Assembly (NCBI GenBank): GCA_902762505.1
Contig: CACWOQ010000017.1
Location: 1-37,609 of the forward strand
From: an uncultured Ruminococcus sp.
GTDB taxonomy: Bacteria > Bacillota > Clostridia > Oscillospirales > CAG-272
DNA length: 37,609 nt
Direction: 5' to 3'
Positions 18,283 through 27,146 of the stretch are shown here, in pieces; within the stretch, counting starts at the first letter, position 1, and every line of letters begins with the position of its first letter. The position numbers and the translations under genes are program-made. The notes under the pieces were generated by a model that ran no database searches, had not been told where the DNA came from, and saw only the letters and a list, made by a program, of their open reading frames with translations.

Positions 18283-18749
18283 TTTGACCTCACGATACCG
18301 TTATTTTCAAGATGATCGAGCAATCCGCGGCAGCCGCGTTCTATATCGTTCCACGCGCGGTCGAAATCACGCGTATACCACGGGTCGGACACCTCGCCCG
18401 GCGCGCCCGTGAAATCGAGCAGCAGCCGTATCTTACCGTCGGGATCGCCGCCGAGCATACGGTGCATATTACGGACGTTCTGCCGGTCCATACCGATCAG
18501 CAGATCGTATTCGGCGTAATCACGCCGCGTTATCTGCCGCGCCGTCTTCCCCGCGCAGCTTATGCCGTGCGCCTCGAGCATACGTTTCGCCGGCGGATAC
18601 ACAGGGTCGCCGAGCTCTTCCGTGCTCGTCGCCGCGGAGGCGACGGATACGCCGTTCATTCCCCTCTTTTTTATCAAATCCGCCGTAATGAATTCCGCCA
18701 TCGGACTGCGGCAGATATTTCCGTGGCACACAAAAAGTATCTTGAACAT
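18279..18749 (-). CDS. Low-molecular-weight protein tyrosine phosphatase
   Basis: 156 residues from the ATG at 18749 (GAGG close upstream; an in-frame ATG 18 bases earlier adds only six residues). The P-loop CHGNICRS carries nucleophile Cys8 and Arg14, and the general acid lies in SDPWY near residue 115. Such enzymes remove phosphate from tyrosine or, in some lineages, arginine. The stop overlaps the start of the isomerase/kinase fusion. A BY-kinase is encoded 15 kb away and is a possible source of its substrate; this link is inference. Confidence 0.93.
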   Translation of the reverse strand: MFKILFVCHGNICRSPMAEFITADLIKKRGMNGVSVASAATSTEELGDPVYPPAKRMLEAHGISCAGKTARQITRRDYAEYDLLIGMDRQNVRNMHRMLGGDPDGKIRLLLDFTGAPGEVSDPWYTRDFDRAWNDIERGCRGLLDHLENNGIVRSK

Positions 18750-18776
18750 TATAACCTCACAAATCAAGCCCCGGCG

Positions 18777-19913
18777 TCAAAAGAAGCGCCATTTACTGAG
18801 AAGAAGTCCCGGGATGACGACTATCAGGAAGAACGCCCAGCTTATCAGCGTGAATACGAGCAGGAATTTCCGTCCGTTTCCCGGGTATTCGCGCACGTAT
18901 ATGCGGTAGTTGATAACGGACGCGAGCGAGCCGATTATCGAGCAGAGCCCCGCCGTGTCCGCGCCGTATATCAGCGCGGCGAAATTCGCCGTGAACGGGT
19001 AAAGCACAATCGTCGACGGCACGTTCGATATGATCTGACTCAGTCCGAGCGACCACCAGTATTCGTTTCCCGCGACCACGCGCGACAAAAACGACGCGAT
19101 ACGTGCGTTTCCGGTGATCGATTGAGAGAAGATGAAAAAGCACAGAAACGTAGCCAGAAGCACGTAATCAACGCGTTTGAACAGCGTGACGTCCGTTATC
19201 GCCGCGGCGACGACGACCGCCGCCATTATCACGTACCAGTACCGCGTTCTTGAAACTACCGTGAACACAACGGCGCAGAACGCGACGATATACGCGATCC
19301 GCCTCGGCAGATTCTCTCGCGGAGGGCGCTGCGTCTCCTCACGCTCGATCTTCTCGCCCGGGTCCTTGCGGAACATGAACAGTATGAACAGGCACAGAAG
19401 CACGGCGGACATTGCGCAGAGCGGAAGCATATGGAGCATGAAATGCCCGGCGGATACGTTCGCGCGTCCGTACAGGAACAGATTCTGCGGAGAGCCGAAC
19501 GGCGTCAGAAGCGAGCCGCGTATGGCGGCGATATTCTGCAGCGTCAGCGTGGGCAGTATGTATTTTTCCTTGCCCGAGCGGCGGAATATCAGTATCGTTA
19601 TCGGCACGAATATGATGAGCGACACGTCGTTCGTCACGAACATGGACGTGAAAAACACGCCGAACACGAGGAAAAACGTGAGCAATCTGACGCTTCTCAG
19701 CTTCGAGCCGAGCGCGATCAGCGGAGAAAGCACCGATTCTTTTTTGAACCCCTCAAGCACCAGAAGCATCATCAGAAGTATTCCGAGCGTGCGCCAGTCT
19801 ATCCCCCGCAAAAGCTCCGCCGACGGCGGAGTTATGAAAAGCGATACAACGGCCGCGAATAGCGACACGACGAGCATCAGCTCTTTTTTTAAAAATCCGA
19901 TCACTTTTTTCAT
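18777..19913 (-). CDS. Ion-transporter superfamily anion permease (ArsB/CitT-like)
   Basis: 378 residues with about ten hydrophobic segments. The motifs FVTNDVSLIIFVPI and TPFGSPQNLFLYG in the first half, and SQIISNVPSTIVLYPF in the second, are those of the IT superfamily (citrate, arsenite and Na+/H+ antiporter relatives), where paired hairpin loops bind the substrate. At 378 residues it is slightly shorter than most members (about 420-450). The substrate is not evident; no arsenic genes are adjacent. The start abuts the thpR stop with no gap. Confidence 0.85.
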   Translation of the reverse strand: MKKVIGFLKKELMLVVSLFAAVVSLFITPPSAELLRGIDWRTLGILLMMLLVLEGFKKESVLSPLIALGSKLRSVRLLTFFLVFGVFFTSMFVTNDVSLIIFVPITILIFRRSGKEKYILPTLTLQNIAAIRGSLLTPFGSPQNLFLYGRANVSAGHFMLHMLPLCAMSAVLLCLFILFMFRKDPGEKIEREETQRPPRENLPRRIAYIVAFCAVVFTVVSRTRYWYVIMAAVVVAAAITDVTLFKRVDYVLLATFLCFFIFSQSITGNARIASFLSRVVAGNEYWWSLGLSQIISNVPSTIVLYPFTANFAALIYGADTAGLCSIIGSLASVINYRIYVREYPGNGRKFLLVFTLISWAFFLIVVIPGLLLSKWRFF

Positions 19914-20423
19914 TTATACAGTCTCTTTACAGCCACACGAGCCTATCGGCGTGTAGATCATGCCGCGCGGACCTCTGTCCGAGCGCATGAGCACGATCCG
20001 CGTCACTATGCTTCGGACGGGGCATACAGCCGGCGCCTCACCGACGTTTTCCGCGCGTCTGATCAGCGTTATATGCGGTTTGAAGCTTTTTCCGTCATAC
20101 GGCACGCCGGAGGCTTTGAGATTCCGTTTCAGCCTTTCAACGTAGGAATACAGCGCGTTATCCGCCTTTACCGCGGCGTAATAAAGGTCTCCGAACGAGC
20201 CGATGCCGGACAGTTCCAACCCGGATTTTTCCGGCGATGAGAGCCGGATCGCCTCCATGACCTTTTTCGTATCGTTATACTCGCCTATGAACGCGAGCGT
20301 AAGATGAAGATTCTCCTTCGGAGTATAGCTTCCGGTCACGCCGGACGCCTTGAAACGCCTGCCGATACGGAGCAGCTCTTCCGTAAGCTCCGCGCCCGGC
20401 TCGGCGGCGATAAAAAGCCTCAT
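19914..20423 (-). CDS. thpR: RNA 2',3'-cyclic phosphodiesterase (2H superfamily)
   Basis: 169 residues. The two 2H motifs are present, HLTLAFIG (about 40-47) and HITLIRR (about 117-123), at the usual spacing. The N-terminus MRLFIAAEP is typical of ThpR/LigT. Family members hydrolyse or ligate RNA ends with cyclic phosphates. Located between an alpha/beta hydrolase and an anion permease gene in the long minus-strand run; context does not refine its role. Confidence 0.92.
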   Translation of the reverse strand: MRLFIAAEPGAELTEELLRIGRRFKASGVTGSYTPKENLHLTLAFIGEYNDTKKVMEAIRLSSPEKSGLELSGIGSFGDLYYAAVKADNALYSYVERLKRNLKASGVPYDGKSFKPHITLIRRAENVGEAPAVCPVRSIVTRIVLMRSDRGPRGMIYTPIGSCGCKETV

Positions 20424-20444
20424 TTATCAGCGCCTCCGATCAAA

Positions 20445-21368
20445 TCATTGTTTTGTTTTTTCGAGAAATCCGTAAAACGCTTTTTCATATTTTTCATAGT
20501 CTTTGATATATGACAGACCGTGGGGTGCGCCGTCTACCTCGACAAGCGTCACCTTATCGGGCGCCGCGTCCCTGATCCTGCGGCTCATTTCTATCGGAAC
20601 GTAGTTGTCCGCAGTACCGTGTATTATGAGTATCGGCACCTTTGCTCCGCGCACCGAATCTACGGGCGACGATGCGAATATGTTGAACCGTCCGAATAAA
20701 AGCGCCCCGAGCACGATAAAAGGACGGCTCACGTATTTCAGTCCGGGCTTTTTGCCGGCGACGTGCGATACTATGCCGAACGGCGTATCGTACGGGCAGT
20801 CCGCGATTATCCCCTTTACGGTGTCGGGCAGCGGAAGATCTGCCGCCATGAGCACAGTCGCCGCGCCCATCGAAACGCCGTCGAGATATATCCGCGCGTC
20901 CTCACCCGCAAGCTTCGTCACGTATTCCGCCCATGCGGCGACGTCGTAACGCTCGCGCACGCCGAAGGAGATCGTGCGCCCGCCGGAGGCGCCGTGGGCG
21001 CGCTGATCGACGAGGATCACGTTTGCGCCGGTTTTAAGCGCAAGCTGCAGGCCGCCGCTGAAATCGCGTATGCCGTTTCCCTTGTAGCCGTTGAACTGTA
21101 TATGATACGGCGCCCGGGCGGACTGTCTGTACAGCCTTCCGAAAAGCTTTACTCCGTCCTTTGCCGTGATATACACGGGCTCGTACGGGATCTTCACGGC
21201 TTTGTCAATCAGAGCGATCATATCGTCGTGATACGGATCGTAATCGGGACCGGACAGGACCTTATACGTCACGTCGCCGCGGCTGCCGCGGTAAAACGCG
21301 GCGAAATACACGGCGGCGGAGGCGCCCGCGATGAGCACCGCCGCCGCGATGATTATAACGTACGGCAA
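20445..21368 (-). CDS. Membrane-anchored alpha/beta hydrolase
   Basis: 307 residues. One N-terminal hydrophobic segment (about 3-27) without a cleavage-like site is followed by an alpha/beta hydrolase fold. The nucleophile elbow is GVSMGAA (Ser near 165), the acid is in GTADNYVP and the His in APHG near 288. The domain probably faces outside. The only start at this end is TTG at 21368 with a weak ribosome site, overlapping little with the nfnB end; a GTG ten codons later is the alternative. Substrate unknown; similar proteins are annotated as esterases or acyl hydrolases. Confidence 0.85.
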   Translation of the reverse strand: MPYVIIIAAAVLIAGASAAVYFAAFYRGSRGDVTYKVLSGPDYDPYHDDMIALIDKAVKIPYEPVYITAKDGVKLFGRLYRQSARAPYHIQFNGYKGNGIRDFSGGLQLALKTGANVILVDQRAHGASGGRTISFGVRERYDVAAWAEYVTKLAGEDARIYLDGVSMGAATVLMAADLPLPDTVKGIIADCPYDTPFGIVSHVAGKKPGLKYVSRPFIVLGALLFGRFNIFASSPVDSVRGAKVPILIIHGTADNYVPIEMSRRIRDAAPDKVTLVEVDGAPHGLSYIKDYEKYEKAFYGFLEKTKQ

Positions 21369-21370
21369 GG

Positions 21371-22789
21371 TCAGTTACCCGAAAGAGCCCGGTCTATTGC
21401 GGACGCCGCGGTCTTTCCCGCGCCCATCGCGGAGATGACGGTAGCGGCTCCGGTGACGGCGTCGCCGCCGGCGTATACGCCCTTTCTTGTCGTGAGTCCG
21501 TCTTCATTTACGATTATGCCGCCGCGCTTGTTCACCTCAAGTCCCTCGGTGGTCGATTTGATCAGCGGGTTGGGGCTCGTGCCTATCGCCATTACGACGG
21601 TGTCGACGTCGAGCGTGAACTCGCTGCCCTTCACGGGTACGGGTCTTCTCCTGCCGGACGCGTCCGGCTCTCCGAGCTCCATCTTTATGCAGGTGATCCC
21701 CGTGACGAATCCGTTCTTCGGATCACGCGGGTCGTTTTCGTTTTTGTATCCCAGTATTTCCACCGGATTGCACAGCAGACGGAAGTCTATTCCCTCCTCC
21801 ATCGCGTGCTCCACCTCTTCTCTTCTCGCGGGAAGCTCCTCCATGGATCTGCGGTATACGATATATACCTTCTCCGCTCCCAGTCTGAGCGCGGTCCTCG
21901 CCGCGTCCATCGCGACGTTTCCGCCGCCTACGACGGCGACCTTTCCGCCCTTCATTATCGGAGTCTTCGGATCGTCGAGATACGCCTTCATCAGATTGCT
22001 CCTCGTGAGGAATTCGTTTGCCGAATACACTCCGTTGCAGCTTTCTCCCGGTATGTTCATGAAATTCGGAAGTCCGGCTCCGGAGCCTATGAACACGGCT
22101 TCGTATCCCGCCCCGAACAGCTCGTCTACCGTGAGCGTCTTTCCGATTATCACGTTCGTCTCTATATCGACTCCCAAAGCCTTGAGCGTATCCACTTCCT
22201 TTGCCACGATAGCCTTAGGAAGTCTGAATTCCGGTATCCCGTACACCAAAACGCCGCCGGCGGTGTGAAGCGCCTCGAACACCGTTACCTTATACCCCTT
22301 CTTCGCCAGATCACCGGCACACGTGAGTCCCGAAGGACCCGAGCCGACCACTGCGACTCTGTGTCCGTTCCATTCCGGCGCGGCGGGCGATTCCTTGCTG
22401 TTTTCGTTATGTCTGTCGGCGACGTAGCGTTCGAGTCTTCCTATCCCTACCGGTTCTCCCTTTATTCCGCGCACGCATCTCTGCTCGCACTGTGTTTCCT
22501 GCGGGCATACTCTTCCGCACACGGCGGGAAGCGACGACGTCTCCGTTATCACGGCGTACGCTCCTTCAAAATCGCCTTCCTTTATCTTTTCGATAAACGA
22601 CGGTATCCGTACATTCACCGGGCATCCGCTTACGCACGGCATGTTTTTGCAGTTAAGGCATCTGTTCGCCTCGTCGAGCGCCGCCTCCTCCGAATATCCC
22701 GTCGCCACCTCGTTGAAGTTATGCGCGCGGACCTTCGGGTCCTGCGCCGGCATCGGATTCTTATCCGCTCTCATATTCGGTTTGCTCAT
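21371..22789 (-). CDS. nfnB: NfnB/GltA-like flavoprotein subunit with two [4Fe-4S] clusters
   Basis: 472 residues. An N-terminal ferredoxin-like helical domain has cysteine clusters at about 44-57 (CLNCKNMPCVSGC) and 91-105 for two [4Fe-4S] centres. It is followed by FAD-binding (VVGSGPSGLTCAG) and NADP-binding (VVGGGNVAMDAA) Rossmann folds. The same architecture occurs in the glutamate synthase small subunit, but no large subunit is here. The paired gene instead encodes the NfnA-like FAD/[2Fe-2S] subunit. The pair matches NfnAB, which couples NADH and reduced ferredoxin to NADP+ reduction by electron bifurcation. One base separates the two genes. Confidence 0.92.
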   Translation of the reverse strand: MSKPNMRADKNPMPAQDPKVRAHNFNEVATGYSEEAALDEANRCLNCKNMPCVSGCPVNVRIPSFIEKIKEGDFEGAYAVITETSSLPAVCGRVCPQETQCEQRCVRGIKGEPVGIGRLERYVADRHNENSKESPAAPEWNGHRVAVVGSGPSGLTCAGDLAKKGYKVTVFEALHTAGGVLVYGIPEFRLPKAIVAKEVDTLKALGVDIETNVIIGKTLTVDELFGAGYEAVFIGSGAGLPNFMNIPGESCNGVYSANEFLTRSNLMKAYLDDPKTPIMKGGKVAVVGGGNVAMDAARTALRLGAEKVYIVYRRSMEELPARREEVEHAMEEGIDFRLLCNPVEILGYKNENDPRDPKNGFVTGITCIKMELGEPDASGRRRPVPVKGSEFTLDVDTVVMAIGTSPNPLIKSTTEGLEVNKRGGIIVNEDGLTTRKGVYAGGDAVTGAATVISAMGAGKTAASAIDRALSGN

Positions 22790-22790
22790 C

Positions 22791-23642
22791 TCACTTCGCC
22801 TCCTTCAGCAGATTGCACGTTTCGGCGTGGGCTTTGCGTTCAAATTCGAAATACATCCTTCCGCGGCTCATCGCCTCGTCGAAATCCACCTCGTATCCGT
22901 TGAAGTCCGGTCCGTCCACGCACGCGAATTTCGTTATTCTCTCACCGTCTCTGTTAAGCGTCAGGCGGCAGCCTCCGCACATTCCGGTCCCGTCTATCAT
23001 TATCGGGTTCATCGACACCGTTACCGGCACGCCGTAGGGCTTTGCCGTAAGCGTTACGAATTTCATCATCACGAGCGGTCCGATCGTGATTATCATATCG
23101 AACCTCTCTCCGCCCTCGAGCATCTCTTTGAGCGGTACCGTTACGTTGCCCTGTCTTGCGTAGGACCCGTCGTCCGTCATGACCGTGAGGCTGTCCGAGC
23201 ATTCCCTGAACTCATCCTCGAGTATCAGCAGTTCTCTGCTTCTGAAGCCTATTATGCTCGTCACGCGCGCGCCGAGTCTGTGGAACTCCTGCGCCACCGG
23301 CATCGCTATCGCGCAGCCGACGCCTCCGCCCACTATGCACACGTTCTTTATCCCTTCCGTATGCGTAGGCACTCCGAGAGGTCCCGCGAAGTCCTGTATA
23401 TATTCTCCCTGCTGTTTGCGGTTGAGCAGCTCCGTCGTCGCTCCGACCACCTGGAAGATTATCTTGACCGTTCCCCTCTCCGGATCGGTCCCCGCCACCG
23501 TCAGCGGTATCCTCTCTCCCTCTTCGTCTACACGCAGTATTATGAACTGCCCCGGTCTCGCCTTCGCGGCTGCCAGCGGCGCCTCTATCTCCATCTGCGT
23601 TACGGTGGGGTTCAGTATTTTTTTCGTTATGATCCTGTACAT
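22791..23642 (-). CDS. nfnA: NfnA-like FAD/NAD-binding [2Fe-2S] subunit
   Basis: 283 residues from the ATG at 23642, chosen because AAAGG lies 7 bases upstream and the length fits the family; an upstream in-frame start would add 31 residues overlapping the PBP2 gene. A flavodoxin-reductase-like FAD domain (about 1-95), an NAD-binding domain (VGGGVGCAIAMP near 105-116) and a C-terminal [2Fe-2S] site (GMCGGC with FACVDGPDF) are visible. Such proteins are often annotated as sulfide or dihydroorotate dehydrogenase electron transfer subunits; pairing with the next gene favours NfnA. Confidence 0.92.
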   Translation of the reverse strand: MYRIITKKILNPTVTQMEIEAPLAAAKARPGQFIILRVDEEGERIPLTVAGTDPERGTVKIIFQVVGATTELLNRKQQGEYIQDFAGPLGVPTHTEGIKNVCIVGGGVGCAIAMPVAQEFHRLGARVTSIIGFRSRELLILEDEFRECSDSLTVMTDDGSYARQGNVTVPLKEMLEGGERFDMIITIGPLVMMKFVTLTAKPYGVPVTVSMNPIMIDGTGMCGGCRLTLNRDGERITKFACVDGPDFNGYEVDFDEAMSRGRMYFEFERKAHAETCNLLKEAK

Positions 23643-23697
23643 GGTTACGCCTTTCTTTCGTTTACCGTTATTTTGAAGAGAAAGAATCCGGATTTCG

Positions 23698-25758
23698 TCA
23701 TTCTGCCGCAGGAAGCGGATTTCCGTTTTTGTCAAGGTGGAAATAATACGATATCGTATCGAGCACGGGCGCCGCTGCGTTGACGCCGCTCGCGCCGTTT
23801 TCTATAACGCAGGAGAGAGTTATCTCCGGATCGTCATAAGGCGCGAAGGCGACGAGAACGGCGTTGTTGTTCGTCTTGCTCGTCTGCGCGGTACCGGTCT
23901 TCGTTCCTATCTGGAAATTATATCCCTTGGTCGTCGAGGTCAGCTCCTTGGAGCGCTTCATGCCGCGCTTGACCGCGCTGACCGTCATATCGTCGATCTC
24001 CGCCACGCCGAGCACGACAGGCTGGTTGATCTGCTCGTCACCGCCGGAATAATTGCACGTTTTCAGCAGTACCGTGGCTTTGTATCTGCTGCCGCCGTTC
24101 ACCGCCGTCGCGATGTACGAGCTGAGCTGAAGCGGATTGAAGCTGTTGTCGGACTGGCCTATCGCCGCCTGCAGCGTGTCGCCGGGGACCCACGTCTTAT
24201 ACATGGATTCCTTGTATTCCGGGCTTGCGAGCACGCCCTTGTTCTCCGGCAGCTCGATCCCCGTGTAATCGCCGAGCCCGAGCATACGGCAGTATTTGTT
24301 CATCACGGAAATGCCGGTAAGGCGTCCGATCTCGTAGAAATAGTAGTTGCAGGAGGCGCCGATCGCGTCGATCAGGTTGAGCGGACCGTGGCCTCCCGAT
24401 CTCCAGCACGTCGGCTGGTAGTCTTTATAGTACGTATACCGCCACGTGTCGTTTATGACGGTATCCGGCGTTATCGTGCGGTTCATCAACGCGGCGATCG
24501 TTGTCGCGAGCTTGAAGGTCGAACCGGGCTGATATGTACCGGACAGCGTTCTGTCGAACAAAGGCTTCGCCGGATCCGCGGCAAGCGACGCATAATCCCG
24601 GGAAAACGTCGAGAGATCGTACGTCGGATACGAGGCGAGCGCAAGCACCTGCCCGGTCTTCGCCGAAAAAACGGTGAGCGCGCCGCTGTCCGCTTTTTCT
24701 CCGTTATCCTCGACGCCGGAGGCGCGTCCTGCGGCGGCGACTTTTTTTATCTGCTCGCCGAGAACGCGCTCCGCCTCGGCTTGAAGTCCTATATCTATCG
24801 TAAGGTAAACGTTTTTCCCGGGGACGGGCTCTTTTTTCACGTAAGAACTTATGACGTTGCCGTATCCGTCCTCAACGTATACGGTCACGCCGTCCTCGCC
24901 TTTTAATATATCCTCAAACGCCGCCTCCGCGCCGTCAAGACCGACGGTCGCGTCGTACGAATATCCTTTTTCAAGATATTCCCCCACCTTGTCAGCCGGG
25001 ATCTTTCCCGTGCGTCCTATAACGTTCGAGCCGACGCCCGGTACGCATATCACGCGACTGAAGTTTTTCTTGATATAAACGCCCTTGCATCCCGCCTCGA
25101 GGACCGCCGTTTCGACCCTCAGATCAACGTCCGGGCAGACGCAGTACGGATTGGAGACCGCAAAGTCCGTCGCGTCGAGGCTGTACCTGAGTCTTACGAT
25201 AAGGTCCTCGATGTCCGGATCGTATATATGCTCGCCATCCCCGTCGAGCAGGGCGAAATCCTCGAGCAGCTGTTCGTACAGCTCAAGGCAGCCGGTGTCC
25301 GATCTTATGTTGTGATATAACAGGAACCTGTACATCCTGTTCTTCGCCGTCTGTGACGAAAGCGCTTCTTCGTCATACTGTATATGGGGATAAACGCCCG
25401 TGACGGGCATCACCGTCTCGACCTGTCTGCCCTCTTTTTTGAGCACGAGGCACAAACGGGCGAGCGCGTCGTTTTTTTCGGCATGTCCGGACGGCAGAGC
25501 GCCGTAATCGAGCATCAGATCATCGGAGTATTCGTTTTTGACGAGCGGCGTGCCGTTACGGTCAAATATTTCGCCGCGCAGCGACTGCACCGTGACCTCT
25601 CTTTCGTGAGTCAGCGACATCGTGCGGACGTATCTGTCGGTACCCGTGATCTGAATATTTACCAGTTTTATTATGAAAAACACGATCGCGCCGGCGAAAA
25701 GCACGTACAGAGGCAGCGATCTGAAATTGAATTTTCTCTTTTTTTCGGCGCCGTTCAT
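23698..25758 (-). CDS. mrdA: Penicillin-binding protein 2, elongation-specific transpeptidase
   Basis: 686 residues. One N-terminal membrane segment (about 13-35), a PBP dimerisation domain beginning with RGEIFDRNG, and a transpeptidase domain. The active motifs are STFK (Ser near 412), SCN near 473 and KTGTA near 613. Class B PBPs cross-link peptidoglycan together with RodA in the elongasome. Position after mreB, mreC and mreD and an ATGA overlap with mreD identify the rod-shape role. Its final codons precede nfnA by 55 bases with no visible terminator. Confidence 0.95.
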   Translation of the reverse strand: MNGAEKKRKFNFRSLPLYVLFAGAIVFFIIKLVNIQITGTDRYVRTMSLTHEREVTVQSLRGEIFDRNGTPLVKNEYSDDLMLDYGALPSGHAEKNDALARLCLVLKKEGRQVETVMPVTGVYPHIQYDEEALSSQTAKNRMYRFLLYHNIRSDTGCLELYEQLLEDFALLDGDGEHIYDPDIEDLIVRLRYSLDATDFAVSNPYCVCPDVDLRVETAVLEAGCKGVYIKKNFSRVICVPGVGSNVIGRTGKIPADKVGEYLEKGYSYDATVGLDGAEAAFEDILKGEDGVTVYVEDGYGNVISSYVKKEPVPGKNVYLTIDIGLQAEAERVLGEQIKKVAAAGRASGVEDNGEKADSGALTVFSAKTGQVLALASYPTYDLSTFSRDYASLAADPAKPLFDRTLSGTYQPGSTFKLATTIAALMNRTITPDTVINDTWRYTYYKDYQPTCWRSGGHGPLNLIDAIGASCNYYFYEIGRLTGISVMNKYCRMLGLGDYTGIELPENKGVLASPEYKESMYKTWVPGDTLQAAIGQSDNSFNPLQLSSYIATAVNGGSRYKATVLLKTCNYSGGDEQINQPVVLGVAEIDDMTVSAVKRGMKRSKELTSTTKGYNFQIGTKTGTAQTSKTNNNAVLVAFAPYDDPEITLSCVIENGASGVNAAAPVLDTISYYFHLDKNGNPLPAAE

Positions 25759-26288
25759 ACGGAAGCCCTCCTTCCCTCGCGTTCGCCGTCACGGAAGATC
25801 CTGTGATGAAGCGCCGTGAGAAGATAGACCGGGATGAAAACGATCAGCCCGTACAAGAACTGCGGCAGAGCCGACCCGGCGACGGCGGAGCCGACCGGCG
25901 CTCCCCTGACCGCGAGTATCACCGCCGTTTTGACGGCGCCGGCGAAAAGCGACGCGAGCGCGCACGCGGCGCACGGCAGAAATCTGTTGAAATAAACGCG
26001 CCGCGATAAGAACACGGAAAACGACGCCGCAATAAGGAACAGCAGCGGCGAAAGCGTAAGAGGATCGCCGCCGACCGTATCGAGCACGAAGCCGGCGCAT
26101 ACGGCGGCGACGCAGGCGAACCGCTCGTTTTCAAAGCAGCTCACGCAGACGACGGCGCAAAGCACGACCTCCGGTATCGCGGAAAGAAAGCGGATATGCG
26201 GAAAAACGCTGCATTGCAAAAGCACCGCAGCGGCGATATATACGCCGGACAGGATCATTCTGATCACGTTTACCGCTTTTATCTTCAT
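25755..26288 (-). CDS. mreD: Rod shape-determining protein MreD
   Basis: 177 residues, five to six membrane segments, with the typical N-terminus of a short charged start and the pattern LLQCSVFPHI near 24-33. MreD is the small membrane partner of MreC in the elongation complex. It lies 3 bases after mreC and overlaps the PBP2 gene. Confidence 0.92.
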   Translation of the reverse strand: MKIKAVNVIRMILSGVYIAAAVLLQCSVFPHIRFLSAIPEVVLCAVVCVSCFENERFACVAAVCAGFVLDTVGGDPLTLSPLLFLIAASFSVFLSRRVYFNRFLPCAACALASLFAGAVKTAVILAVRGAPVGSAVAGSALPQFLYGLIVFIPVYLLTALHHRIFRDGEREGRRASV

Positions 26289-26291
26289 TTA

Positions 26292-27134
26292 TCATTCCTC
26301 TGTGTATTTTTCAAACGACGTCACGACCGTGACGGACGACAGATCGTATATCTGTGCGTACGGTTTTACTATCGCGTATTTTTCGCGGAGACTTTCGTCA
26401 AAGCCGACCTCCGTCACGGTGCCTATGATCAGCCCGCGCGGATAAACGGATCCGACGCCGGAAGTAAGCACCCTGTCCCCCGGCTCTATATCCGCGTCCT
26501 CACGCAGGTAGGAGAGGCGGCAAAGCCCCTTGCGGGAAAGCTCGTAGTCGCCCGTCACTATCCCGGCGGCGCGGCTGCGTTCTACGTAGGCGCCGACGGA
26601 GGAATTCATTTCAAGTATGGAATCCGCCTTCGACCACGTTTCTCCGGCGTCCGTTATCCTGCCTATAAGTCCGGAATTGCCGGCGATTATCGGCATATCC
26701 CGTTCGATGCCGCTGCGTTTTCCCTTTCCGAGCGTGAATACGGTCATATAATTGCCGTCCTCGCGCCCTATGACGTCCGCCTGCTCGAATTTATAGTCGA
26801 GATGCTCCGCCTTGACCTCGAGCATACGGCGAAGCTCGTCGTTTTCGGCTTTGACAGCCTTTGCGGACTGGACCTCGTCAAGCATGGAGTCGATCTGCTC
26901 TCTCAGCTGTTCGTTTTCCTTTTTGATCCGGTCGACCTCGGAAAAATACGAGGTATAGCCGTCCACGGCGCGGCCGACCGTGTCGGCGAACTTCTGCGCC
27001 GGCGCAGCTATGAAGTTTACAGCCGATTTGACGTACGACGAATAGCCGAGCAGACTCATCGCGGTGAACACCGCCGCAACGGATGTCGCGGCGATCGCCG
27101 TCACTATAAAGAATTTGCTTTTGAAAAATTTCAT
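26292..27134 (-). CDS. mreC: Rod shape-determining protein MreC
   Basis: 280 residues. A basic N-terminus and one membrane segment (about 8-30) lead to a coiled coil (about 65-100, rich in Glu/Lys/Leu), then two beta-barrel subdomains with GLIGRITDAG and LTSGVGSVYPRGLIIGTV, both typical of MreC. It scaffolds PBP2 and RodA outside the membrane. Twelve bases separate it from the mreB-like gene. Confidence 0.95.
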   Translation of the reverse strand: MKFFKSKFFIVTAIAATSVAAVFTAMSLLGYSSYVKSAVNFIAAPAQKFADTVGRAVDGYTSYFSEVDRIKKENEQLREQIDSMLDEVQSAKAVKAENDELRRMLEVKAEHLDYKFEQADVIGREDGNYMTVFTLGKGKRSGIERDMPIIAGNSGLIGRITDAGETWSKADSILEMNSSVGAYVERSRAAGIVTGDYELSRKGLCRLSYLREDADIEPGDRVLTSGVGSVYPRGLIIGTVTEVGFDESLREKYAIVKPYAQIYDLSSVTVVTSFEKYTEE

Positions 27135-27146
27135 GGCACGGCTCCG

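Noticed and set aside
20763..22268. 501-codon open frame antisense to the hydrolase and nfnB genes
   Set aside because: Crosses two well-supported genes and has no recognisable domain or start signal.
21371..22789. Glutamate synthase small subunit
   Set aside because: No large GltB-type subunit is nearby, and the adjacent FAD/[2Fe-2S] gene fits the NfnAB pair better.
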